In this document: positions 1 to 6,366 of the stretch, piece by piece
Layout of the letters: each line of letters begins with the position of its first letter
How positions within the stretch are numbered: the first letter of the stretch is position 1
Origin: an uncultured Acidimicrobiia bacterium
Lineage (GTDB): Bacteria; Actinomycetota; Acidimicrobiia; Spongiisociales; Spongiisociaceae
Assembly (NCBI GenBank): GCA_937900165.1
Contig: CALCCX010000334.1
Coordinates: forward strand, 1 to 6,497
DNA length: 6,497 nucleotides
Direction: 5' to 3'
Made by a program: the position numbers and the translations under genes
Notes under the pieces: generated by a model
The model's database searches: none
What the model saw: the letters and a program-made list of their open reading frames with translations, nothing else
Told to the model about the DNA's origin: nothing

Positions 1-19
1 TTTATTGTTTTTTTTTTTT
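1..19. other. T-rich flank outside the P7 adapter (non-genomic)
   Basis: Positions 8-19 are twelve T in a row, preceded by a T-rich stretch with one G and one A. The stretch lies outside the P7 adapter, so it cannot belong to the genomic insert. Its reverse complement begins A12-C-A, as does the sequence just outside the opposite adapter (6367-6380). This points to homopolymer tailing or a common outer adapter added to both ends of the library molecule. Confidence 0.8.
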
Positions 20-85
20 CAAGCAGAAGACGGCATACGAGATATATCAGTGTGACTGGAGTTCAGACGTGTGCTCTTCCGATCT
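20..85 (+). other. Illumina P7 + 8-nt index + Read 2 adapter (artefact)
   Basis: Positions 20-43 are the 24-nt P7 flow-cell sequence. Positions 44-51 (atatcagt) sit where the i7 index belongs, and 52-85 are the 34-nt Read 2 primer site ending in gctcttccgatct. The index read on the other strand is ACTGATAT, which from memory matches TruSeq index 25. All adapter bases appear intact. The minus-strand frame running out of rmlA continues into this adapter and gains the artefact peptide RSEEHTSELQSH, so any protein call crossing position 85 is chimeric. Genomic sequence begins at 86. Confidence 0.98.
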
Positions 86-511
86 CCCATAACGCTGCGG
101 GTCGCGAACCGGATATCCGAACACATAAGCACCTGAACCGAATGAAGCCACTACCTCCTCGAGACCGATCCGCCCGTAAAAGATGTTGTCCCCGAGGATG
201 AGCGTCACCGGCTGGCCGCCGATGAACTCCTCACCGACCAGAAACGCCTGGGCGATTCCCTTGGGCTCGGGCTGGACGGCATATGACAACTCGATCCCCC
301 ACTGGGTCCCGTCGAGGAGCAGATCTCGAAACTTCGCTTCGTCATGGGGTGTGGTAATGATGAGGATATCGCGAATTCCAGCCTGAAGCAGGGTCGCCAA
401 CGGGTAGTAGATCATCGGCTTGTCGTAGACCGGTTGCAACTGCTTGGAGGCGACCCTGGTGATCGGATCGAGCCGGCTACCCGTTCCTCCTGCCAGCACT
501 ATTCCCTTCAT
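86..511 (-). CDS. rmlA: Glucose-1-phosphate thymidylyltransferase RmlA, N-terminal half (3'-truncated by adapter)
   Basis: RmlA is a cytoplasmic nucleotidyltransferase that condenses glucose-1-phosphate with dTTP to dTDP-glucose and pyrophosphate, the first step of dTDP-L-rhamnose synthesis. The 142 genuine residues show the family's N-terminal nucleotide-binding signature (MKGIVLAGGTGSRL, residues 1-14), the KQLQPVYDKPMIYYPL segment (23-38), and GDN at 107-109 in LILGDNIFYG, the metal/nucleotide site region. The family is usually about 290 residues, so about half is missing, cut by the adapter at 85 rather than by mutation. I chose the ATG at 511, which forms an ATGA overlap with the rmlB stop (508-511) and begins exactly at the conserved MKGIVLAGG. 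An upstream in-frame start at 538 would add nine residues not typical of the family. Translation is probably coupled to rmlB. The identification is very secure; whether it is RmlA or a close paralogue making dTDP-glucose for another sugar cannot be told from this half. Confidence 0.95.
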
Positions 512-1479
512 GAGCTCCGCTCCCGCAACGGTCTCCACCAGTCGCCTCTCGATCTGTACCAGTCGATGGTGTCGGCCAGTCGATCATCCAACGAGTGCCT
601 TGGTGCCCATCCAAGCTCAGCAATCTTTGAGGTGTCGACCGCGTATCGGAAGTCGTGGCCAGGCCGATCGTCGACCAGCTCGATGGAGGAGTCATCCAAC
701 TCCAAGATGTCGAGGATGCGGCCGGTGAGGTCGAGGTTCGATATTGAGGTTCCTGCGCCGATGTTGTAAATCTCACCCAACTGACCCTGATCAGCGAGAA
801 GGTGAATGGCCGCGCAATGATCCTCGACATGCAACCAGTCGCGCTCGTTTCGCCCATCCCCATACAGAGGTACCTTTATGCCTCCCAGCAGGTTCGTTAC
901 AAACAGCGGGATCAGCTTTTCAGGAAACTGATACGGCCCAAAATTGTTCGTGCAGCGAGTGATGATTGCCGGGTACCCGTATGTAACGGCGTAGGAGCCC
1001 ACCAGTAGATCCGAACCCGCCTTCGCAGCAGAATACGGCGACGAGGGGGCGAGCACGTTCTGCTCGGTGGCGAAGCCCTCGGCCAGCGAGCCATAGACCT
1101 CATCGGTCGAGACCTGGATGAAACGACCCACCCCATTCCGGTAGGCAGCATCCACCAGTATCCCGGTTCCCACAACATTCGTGTCCAGGAATACCGAAGG
1201 GCCATCGATCGATCTGTCGACGTGGGTTTCGGCTGCGAAGTTGATGACCACGTCGTGGCCTGGCAGCAGAGCCTCCACCAAATCGGCGTCGGTGATCGAC
1301 CCATGTACGAAAGTGTGCCGGTGATCTTCGTCCAGTTCATCGATGGTGGCCTTCACACCCGCGTACGTGAGCGCATCGAGGTTGGTCACCACCGCGCCAG
1401 GTTCGGCCGCCAAGACGAAACGAATGAAGTTCGAGCCGATGAACCCGGCCCCTCCCGTTATCAGGTACTTCCGTGCCAC
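508..1479 (-). CDS. rmlB: dTDP-glucose 4,6-dehydratase RmlB
   Basis: RmlB converts dTDP-glucose to dTDP-4-keto-6-deoxyglucose with a tightly bound NAD+, the second step of dTDP-L-rhamnose synthesis, in the cytoplasm. The 323-residue protein is full length for this extended short-chain dehydrogenase family. Visible landmarks are the Rossmann GGAGFIG loop (residues 9-15), the VSTDEVYG segment with the RmlB-type Asp126-Glu127 pair, and the catalytic YxxxK (Tyr149, Lys153) in SPYSAAKAGSD. Further on come NNFGPYQFPEKLIP (178-191), RDWLHVEDH (213-221) and RPGHDFRYA (272-280) for sugar-nucleotide binding. The Asp-Glu pair and the RPGHD segment favour RmlB over UDP-sugar epimerases. The start is GTG (1477-1479), followed directly by the conserved ARKYLITGGAG. 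There is no Shine-Dalgarno sequence, but a TACCCT box lies 6 nt upstream, suggesting a leaderless transcript. The TGA stop overlaps the rmlA start as ATGA, so rmlB and rmlA form a tight two-gene unit. Confidence 0.97.
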   Translation of the reverse strand: MARKYLITGGAGFIGSNFIRFVLAAEPGAVVTNLDALTYAGVKATIDELDEDHRHTFVHGSITDADLVEALLPGHDVVINFAAETHVDRSIDGPSVFLDTNVVGTGILVDAAYRNGVGRFIQVSTDEVYGSLAEGFATEQNVLAPSSPYSAAKAGSDLLVGSYAVTYGYPAIITRCTNNFGPYQFPEKLIPLFVTNLLGGIKVPLYGDGRNERDWLHVEDHCAAIHLLADQGQLGEIYNIGAGTSISNLDLTGRILDILELDDSSIELVDDRPGHDFRYAVDTSKIAELGWAPRHSLDDRLADTIDWYRSRGDWWRPLRERSS

Positions 1480-1485
1480 ACCACA

Positions 1486-1491
1486 AGGGTA
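1486..1491 (-). promoter_or_regulatory. Putative -10 box (TACCCT) for leaderless rmlBA transcript
   Basis: On the minus strand TACCCT fits the TANNNT -10 consensus. It is followed by 6 nt (1485-1480) and then the GTG of rmlB, which puts the expected transcription start at or next to the start codon. No AGGAGG-like sequence precedes the GTG, as expected for a leaderless mRNA. I see no good TTGACA-like -35 at 16-19 bp. The short motif could arise by chance, but the same geometry recurs at rmlC. Confidence 0.45.
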
Positions 1492-1519
1492 AGCGAGGAG
1501 CAGGCACCGTCGGTCGATC

Positions 1520-1538
1520 TCCCTTGAACGGCAAGGGA
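1520..1538 (-). terminator. Hairpin in the oxidoreductase-rmlB gap, possible weak terminator
   Basis: A perfect 7-bp inverted repeat (tcccttg / caaggga) with a 5-nt loop lies about 25 bp past the oxidoreductase stop and about 40 bp before the rmlB start. There is no T run after it on the minus strand, so it is not a classical intrinsic terminator. It could be an actinobacterial-style tailless terminator or an operator-like inverted repeat upstream of the rmlB promoter. Confidence 0.3.
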
Positions 1539-1556
1539 TTCGGCTGCCTAGACAGA

Positions 1557-1579
1557 CCAGGTCTCAGCGAGAGGCCTGG
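1557..1579 (-). terminator. Hairpin spanning the oxidoreductase stop codon, possible terminator
   Basis: Arms 1557-1565 and 1571-1579 pair over nine positions around a 5-nt loop, with a single A-C mismatch in the minus-strand RNA (a G-T wobble on the other strand). The TGA stop of the oxidoreductase (1564-1566) lies inside it. The downstream minus-strand sequence TCTGTCT is only mildly T-rich. With the hairpin at 1520-1538 it may mark the end of the rmlC-oxidoreductase transcript, but the evidence is structural only. Confidence 0.3.
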
Positions 1580-3654
1580 GAGACCATGATTTCTCCTCGA
1601 CGGGTTCCCACCGCAGTGACGAAGACCTGGTTGTCATGGAAGGTGGCGCCCCTTCCCATATCGGCCTCTTCTTCCTCTGTGGTCGCATTCACCGTCGCGC
1701 CGCCCACCAGTTTCGGCCAATGCCCCTTGGTCATCGTGGCAACGCCGATCCGAGAGTTGACCGACACTTCGAGCGCCGCAGCGAACTCCCCGCGATCGTT
1801 GTGAACCCTAATGGCCGCCCCCTCCACCAGACCACGACTGAGAGCGTCGCTTGGGTGGAGGGCAACGACCGGCGGGCCGGCCTTCCTATGGGCGTCGCTG
1901 TTGGCAAACATCGAGTTCATCAAGAAGTGGTTACCCGCCGCGATCAACGCCAGCGACTCTCCCGACCCATCCGACCCGAGCCTGGGTTGCGTCGCCTCTT
2001 TCGGAGCCACGTAGTGAGGGAGCCGCCCATGACCGTGCGACTCGGCTTGGGAGGATACGAACTCGAAGCGACCAGACGGTGTGTCGAACCTTTCGGCATA
2101 AGGCAAGAAAGGCTCCGGATACCCAAGACGAGCGAACCCCCGCGAACGAAGCTGATCGAGCTCGATCCCCGCAATGGCAGGATGATCCGTATCAAGAGCA
2201 TCGGCGATCAGCTCGAGGTCCGAAGCAAACAGGGCCGGTTCGGTCAAACCCATCTCGGCTGCCAGCCGTCGGAAGATTTCGGTGTGAGACAGGCATTCGC
2301 CTGGAGCGTCGGCCACCGGATTGTTGAAGTTCAAGAACAGATGACTGACCGAATCGTGAATGTCGAAATGCTCGGTCTGCATGGTCGATGGCAGCACGAT
2401 GTCGGCGTAGTCGACCGTGTCGGTGGCGAAGATGTCGACAACGACGCAGAAGAGATCCTCGCGCGCCAGACCTCGACGTACCCGGTTCTGATCAGGGTTC
2501 GATGCCACGGGGTTTGCCGACAACACAATCAGTGCCTTCACCGGAGGGTCGTCTAGCTCCAACAGCCCATGGCCGAGCCTGGTCATCATGAGCTTGCGGG
2601 ATTTCGCAGGGGCCAGATCTGGTCGGTTGAGTTTCTCCACGTTCAGCGAATAGAGCGGGCCGGTGGAATAACAAAGGCCCCCACCAAAGCGTTTGTAGTC
2701 ACCGGTCAGCTGAGGCAGACAGGAGATGACCCTGGCCGCTTGTCCGCCCGCCGCGTGGCGTTGCATGCCCATGCCGAGCCTGATTGCGGTTGGACCATTT
2801 GTCACCATCAGCTCGGCCAGCTCGACAATCTCACCAACCTCGATGTCGCACTCGGCAGCGGCCCGCCCCGGTGACCAGTCAGCCAAGACCTCGTCGCGAA
2901 ATTCGGCCCATCCGATGCCGTCGTGCGCACCTGCATCCACCAAGCCAAACGTGTTCAGGTGGGCCATCAGGCCAAGCGCCAGAGCACCGTCGGTTCCCGG
3001 CCGGATGGCCAGGTGACGGTCGGCCCGACGAGCGGTTCGGGTGGCCACCGGGTCGATGACAACCAACTCGGCACCATCCTTCTGGGCCTCGCGGATAAAG
3101 GGCCATAGGTGCTGGTTGGTCGACACCGTGTTGGCCCCCCAGATGACCACTACCCCTGCATTTGGGATGTCCATCGGATCCATCGACGGCCCACGGCCTG
3201 ACGTGTACTCGAGGCCGGGGTATGCCGCAGCTGAGCAGATGTTGGCACTGTGCCGACTGGCTCCCAAAGAGTTGAACAGCCGTTGGCCGGCACCGCCGAC
3301 GCCTTGGATGTAGCCTATGGTGCCGGTGCCCAGGTATGGCCAGATGGCCTCGGAGCCGAATTCCTCACTCACCTCGCCCAACCGTTGGGCGATCTCGCTC
3401 AGGGCTTCGTCCCAGCTGATCTGCTTGAACCGCCCCTCACCCTTGTCCCCGACCCGGCGGAGCGGATTCAACAGACGGTCGGGATGGCGGGTGTACTCCA
3501 GATAGGGGTTCACCTTGACACACAGACCCTTGCCGGTGTGGGGATGATCGGGATTACCCCGAAGCTTGACCGGCACGCCGTCTTGCAACGTCACGATCCA
3601 CGAACAGGCGTCCGGACAATCCAAGGGGCAGGCCCCGACAATGGTCTCGATCAC
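1564..3654 (-). CDS. Molybdopterin-dependent oxidoreductase (DMSO reductase superfamily, COG0243-like), catalytic subunit
   Basis: This 696-residue protein belongs to the Mo/W-bisPGD (DMSO reductase) superfamily, whose members move two electrons between a substrate and a redox partner. Its substrate cannot be deduced. The N-terminus carries a [4Fe-4S] site with Cys9, Cys13, Cys17 and Cys45 (ACPLDCPDAC, then GKGLC), spaced Cx3Cx3Cx27C. NICSAAAYPG follows at 138-147, where Cys140 is my candidate Mo ligand. WGAN (172-175), VVIDP (198-202) and GTDGALALGL (220-229) fit cofactor binding, and the C-terminal dinucleotide-binding domain spans roughly 566-685. No twin-arginine signal or membrane segment is visible, so it is probably cytoplasmic. 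The open frame extends to 4089, but residues upstream of 3654 would overlap rmlC and are low-complexity Arg/Ser-rich shadow sequence. I chose GTG at 3654 because a strong purine-rich ribosome site lies 5 nt before it; an ATG at 3675 overlapping rmlC by 8 bp is the alternative. The gene follows rmlC after 13 bp, so co-transcription is likely. No iron-sulfur or anchor subunit gene adjoins it. Confidence 0.9.
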   Translation of the reverse strand: MIETIVGACPLDCPDACSWIVTLQDGVPVKLRGNPDHPHTGKGLCVKVNPYLEYTRHPDRLLNPLRRVGDKGEGRFKQISWDEALSEIAQRLGEVSEEFGSEAIWPYLGTGTIGYIQGVGGAGQRLFNSLGASRHSANICSAAAYPGLEYTSGRGPSMDPMDIPNAGVVVIWGANTVSTNQHLWPFIREAQKDGAELVVIDPVATRTARRADRHLAIRPGTDGALALGLMAHLNTFGLVDAGAHDGIGWAEFRDEVLADWSPGRAAAECDIEVGEIVELAELMVTNGPTAIRLGMGMQRHAAGGQAARVISCLPQLTGDYKRFGGGLCYSTGPLYSLNVEKLNRPDLAPAKSRKLMMTRLGHGLLELDDPPVKALIVLSANPVASNPDQNRVRRGLAREDLFCVVVDIFATDTVDYADIVLPSTMQTEHFDIHDSVSHLFLNFNNPVADAPGECLSHTEIFRRLAAEMGLTEPALFASDLELIADALDTDHPAIAGIELDQLRSRGFARLGYPEPFLPYAERFDTPSGRFEFVSSQAESHGHGRLPHYVAPKEATQPRLGSDGSGESLALIAAGNHFLMNSMFANSDAHRKAGPPVVALHPSDALSRGLVEGAAIRVHNDRGEFAAALEVSVNSRIGVATMTKGHWPKLVGGATVNATTEEEEADMGRGATFHDNQVFVTAVGTRRGEIMVSQASR

Positions 3655-3656
3655 GA

Positions 3657-3667
3657 CCTCTCCCCCT
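3657..3667 (-). promoter_or_regulatory. Ribosome binding site deciding the GTG start of the oxidoreductase
   Basis: On the minus strand the stretch reads AGGGGGAGAGG. The GGAG core ends 5 nt before the GTG at 3654-3652. The alternative ATG at 3675-3673 has no purine-rich sequence before it. This is the only clear Shine-Dalgarno site before a gene in the insert, and it contrasts with the apparently leaderless rmlB and rmlC. It fits a gene translated from inside a polycistronic mRNA. Confidence 0.7.
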
Positions 3668-4213
3668 CTAGACATAGGTGTCGGCCTCACCCAACTTGGG
3701 TGCTTTCTGGTCCTTTTTCGACAGGACCGGAGGGCCGTCAAGTGGCCAGTCGACACCGATACTCGGATCGTCCCAGGCGACCGCTCGATCGTCGGACTGC
3801 GAGTAGTACCCGGCGACCTTGTATTCGATGTCTGCACCCTCGCCCAGCACTGCGAACCCATGGCCGAACCCCTCAGGGATCCATAGTTGGCGATGATTTT
3901 CGGCGGACAATTCGACACCAACCCATTGGCCGAACCGGGGCGAACTCTGTTGCAAGTCCACTGCCACATCGAAAATCGCCCCTGCGCTGCACCGGACCAG
4001 CTTCGCCTGGGGGTTGGGGTTCTGGAAGTGGATCCCCCGGACGACCCCACCCCGCGACCGAGACGAATTGTCCTGTACGAACGCCACATCGTGTCCCACG
4101 AGGCCTGCGAACGTCGTGGCGTTCCATGACTCTTTGAAATAGCCGCGCTCGTCCCCCAGCACCTCAGGCTCGAGGACGAGGACTTCGGGCAGATCGGTTT
4201 CGACGGCGCGCAT
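3668..4213 (-). CDS. rmlC: dTDP-4-dehydrorhamnose 3,5-epimerase RmlC
   Basis: RmlC is a cytoplasmic cupin-fold epimerase that inverts C3 and C5 of dTDP-4-keto-6-deoxyglucose, the third step to dTDP-L-rhamnose. The 181-residue length is normal for the family. Motifs seen are DERGYFKESW (residues 21-30) with a substrate-phosphate-binding Arg, RGGVVRGIHFQ (54-64) with the catalytic His62, WIPEGFGHGFAVL (111-123), IEYKVAGYY (129-137) with active-site tyrosines, and LSKKD (164-168), whose Asp168 corresponds to the conserved family Asp. The ATG at 4211-4213 has no Shine-Dalgarno sequence but has a TAGCTT box 6 nt upstream, suggesting a leaderless transcript. The TAG stop is 13 bp before the oxidoreductase GTG. 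rmlC is thus separated from rmlB and rmlA by the oxidoreductase and diverges from the glycosyltransferase, which probably consumes the pathway's product or a related sugar nucleotide. Confidence 0.97.
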   Translation of the reverse strand: MRAVETDLPEVLVLEPEVLGDERGYFKESWNATTFAGLVGHDVAFVQDNSSRSRGGVVRGIHFQNPNPQAKLVRCSAGAIFDVAVDLQQSSPRFGQWVGVELSAENHRQLWIPEGFGHGFAVLGEGADIEYKVAGYYSQSDDRAVAWDDPSIGVDWPLDGPPVLSKKDQKAPKLGEADTYV

Positions 4214-4219
4214 GTTGGG

Positions 4220-4225
4220 AAGCTA
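4220..4225 (-). promoter_or_regulatory. Putative -10 box (TAGCTT) for leaderless rmlC transcript
   Basis: On the minus strand TAGCTT matches TANNNT and is followed by CCCAAC (6 nt) and then the rmlC ATG, placing the expected start of transcription at the start codon. No ribosome site is present. The spacing is identical to that before rmlB. No clear -35 is visible; its expected position overlaps the plus-strand TACCAT box. Confidence 0.45.
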
Positions 4226-4247
4226 GCGGAACTGGCCGGAAGCGCCG

Positions 4248-4253
4248 TACCAT
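4248..4253 (+). promoter_or_regulatory. Possible -10 box (TACCAT) for the divergent glycosyltransferase
   Basis: TACCAT matches TANNNT and would place transcription start near 4260, giving a leader of about 90 nt to the ATG at 4351, or almost none if translation begins at the GTG at 4259. I see no convincing -35. The region 4214-4350 otherwise holds no separate gene, though from about 4276 it reads like coding sequence in the glycosyltransferase frame. Confidence 0.3.
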
Positions 4254-4350
4254 CGGATGTGAAAGAGAGGGATCAGAGATCGACGCCAACGAAGACGTTC
4301 CGGAGCTGATAGTCCAACTCTCGGATCGCATCGACAACCTGGCGGCGCTG

Positions 4351-6308
4351 ATGCGCGAGTCGGATGAGCCAGGCTCAGCCGACGATGATTCGCGCTCAGT
4401 CTCGACCATCGCCGAACTTCGAGATGAACTGGCCAAGGTTCGCGAAGAGGCGGACGACCGCCAGACCCTGCTCGCCCAGCTCGATTCACTCGAGGCCAGG
4501 CACGCAGCAACGACCACCAACTTCGAGCGCCTCAAGAACCGCCGGGCCGTCCGACTCGCATTGCGGATAGCAGATCTCGGTTCGGCGAAGCTTCGACCAC
4601 TGCGAAGCTTGCGTAGGACTCCACGACAACTCAGACGCCCCCACCGGACTCAGCCCGAGGTTGCCAACACTCTGCGGCAAATGCGGCCGAACTCTGGCAG
4701 GGTCGAAGGGCCGATGGTCTCCATCGTGGTTCCGACCCGCAACGGCGCCGCTCACCTTCGACGTCTGATGGATGGTCTGGAACGCCGGACTGCCTACCGA
4801 TCGTTCGAGCTGATTGTCGTTGACAACGGATCAACGGACGAGACGGCCGCGGTCTTGGCTTCGGCGACATCGCACATGGTGAACTTGCTGGCCAATGGTT
4901 CCAACCAGACCTTTTCCGAATCTTGCAACCAGGGGGCTGCCGCGGCGACCGGTGATCTGATCCTGTTCCTGAACAATGACACCGACCCGATAAACCACGG
5001 CTGGCTGGGAGCGATGGTCGATTCACTCGTCGATGAGGACCATCCGGACAGGGTGGCGGTCGGCGCGGTACTCGTCTACCCGCAGGGCCGCAACACCCGG
5101 GCACCAGGCCAGGCCCCGCTGACAGTTCAACATCGGGGAATCGCTTTCAACTGGGTCGACGGAGGGCCCCGACCGGTCAACCTCGGCATCGGCGAGGACG
5201 CAGACGACCCCGAACTGTTGGAAACCAGGACGGTCGCTGCTGCAACCGCCGCCTGCCTGATGGTCCGGCGCACCGCATTCGAATCGGTTGGAGGGTTCAC
5301 CGACCGCTACGTCTACGGATGGGAAGACGTAGACCTGTGCATGAAGCTCCGCCACGAAGGCGGCAAGATAGTGGTCAGTGGCGAGGCCGTGCTTTTTCAT
5401 CACGAGTTCGGAACCCAAGACGCGTTGGGCGCAGAGCGCCGCAGAGTCAACTACCTGAACAACTCACGCCTGTTCATGGAGCGCTGGACTCCCCAACTAC
5501 GACGGCTGGTCCAGAGGGACAAGCTCCTGGGCTCCGGCATGTGGGCTGCGACTGCCGACCGCTCCATGGCAATCACTGTCACCGACCTCGATCAGGCAGC
5601 CGGTTTCGGCGATTGGCACACTGCCCACGAACTCGGAGACGCCTTCGGCTCCCAAGGCTGGACAGTCAGCTATGTCCAACGGAAGCACGACGACTGGTCA
5701 TCGATCGGCAGTGTTGATGTCGTGATCGCCCTTTTACCCCAATTCGATCCTCTCACCTTGCCTAGCGGAACAATCGCTGTCGCCTGGGTACGCAACTGGG
5801 TGGATCGCTGGCTCGAAAACGACGGTTTCGAGGCCTATCACACGGTGGTGGCTTCGACTGAGACGTTCGCCGAGCGCATCAGACAATCCAGCCTGCACAA
5901 CGCAGCGGTGATCCCCTTGGCCACCAACCCTGATCGGTTCCAGCGCGGCGAGCCGGACATGTCATTGCGCTGTGATTACACGTTTGCCGGCAGCGCCTGG
6001 GGCGGCCCAAGAGACATCGTCGACAACCTGGAGGTCCGTCCGCAAGAAGATTTCAAACTGTTCGGCAAGGGTTGGGACCGGTTCGGCCGTGGCATCAGAT
6101 ACTGGAGAGGCCATCTTGCCTACGAAAGACTCCCCGCCCTCTACTCCTCAACCAACATCGTGCTGGACGACACCGTCGAACCCAATCGCCCCGCGCTGAA
6201 CTCGCGCGTGTTCGATGCTCTTGCTGCCGGAGCGCTGGTCCTCACGGACAACCAAGCGGGCTCGGACGAGTGGTTCGAGGGACTGCTACCCACATACGCA
6301 GACCGCTC
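4351..6308 (+). CDS. Multidomain glycosyltransferase: coiled coil + GT2 domain + CgeB/GT1-like domain (3'-truncated by adapter)
   Basis: This cytoplasmic or membrane-associated enzyme probably transfers sugars from nucleotide donors to a growing surface glycan. Genuine sequence covers 652 residues. Residues about 18-62 form a charged coiled coil, followed by a strongly basic stretch (62-102) that could contact membrane lipid. The GT2 domain (about 122-350) shows VSIVVPTRNG (123-132), ELIVVDNGSTDET (153-165), the metal-binding FLNNDTD region (206-212) and YGWEDVDLC (322-330), whose Glu-Asp provides the likely catalytic base. This pattern is typical of WbbL-type rhamnosyltransferases. A second domain from about 405 ends in NSRVFDALAAGALVLTD (617-633), typical of CgeB/group 1 transferases, so two transfer activities are possible. 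The ATG at 4351 is the first standard start, but it lacks a ribosome site and the frame stays open and coding-like upstream, so the N-terminus is uncertain. The C-terminus is lost at 6308, and later in-frame codons are adapter. Divergence from rmlC supports a rhamnosyl role, but this is inference. Confidence 0.9.
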
Positions 6309-6366
6309 AGATCGGAAGAGCGTCGTGTAGGGAAAGAGTGTAGATCTCGGTGGTCGCCGTATCATT
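6309..6366 (-). other. Illumina Read 1/P5 adapter, reverse complement (artefact)
   Basis: The 58 bases match the reverse complement of the TruSeq universal (P5 + Read 1) adapter, starting agatcggaagagcgtcgtgt and ending cgccgtatcatt, with no P5-side index. With the P7 adapter at 20-85 it brackets the insert in the correct orientation for an intact library molecule. Frames through it give known adapter peptides: RSEERRVGKECRSRWSPYH on plus, and MIRRPPRSTLFPYTTLFRS on minus. The glycosyltransferase frame also ends here, falsely, after DRKSVV. Confidence 0.98.

Noticed and set aside
512..538. Upstream start giving RmlA nine extra residues
   Set aside because: The family begins at MKGIVLAGG, and the ATG at 511 makes a standard ATGA overlap with rmlB.
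1636..2556. 306-codon plus-strand open frame
   Set aside because: It is antisense to the conserved oxidoreductase, has no recognisable domain, and has the Arg/His-rich composition typical of shadow frames in GC-rich DNA.
3655..4089. N-terminal extension of the oxidoreductase frame up to 4089
   Set aside because: It lies wholly over rmlC in another frame, is Arg/Ser/Thr-rich with no family resemblance, and a strong ribosome site marks GTG 3654.
3250..4137. 295-codon plus-strand open frame
   Set aside because: It is antisense to the oxidoreductase start and rmlC, both strongly conserved, and shows no motif of its own.
4586..4610. Palindrome CGAAGCTTCG and nearby repeat GCGAAGCTT
   Set aside because: Both lie within coding sequence for the basic linker of the glycosyltransferase and look like chance repetition of Lys/Leu/Arg codons.
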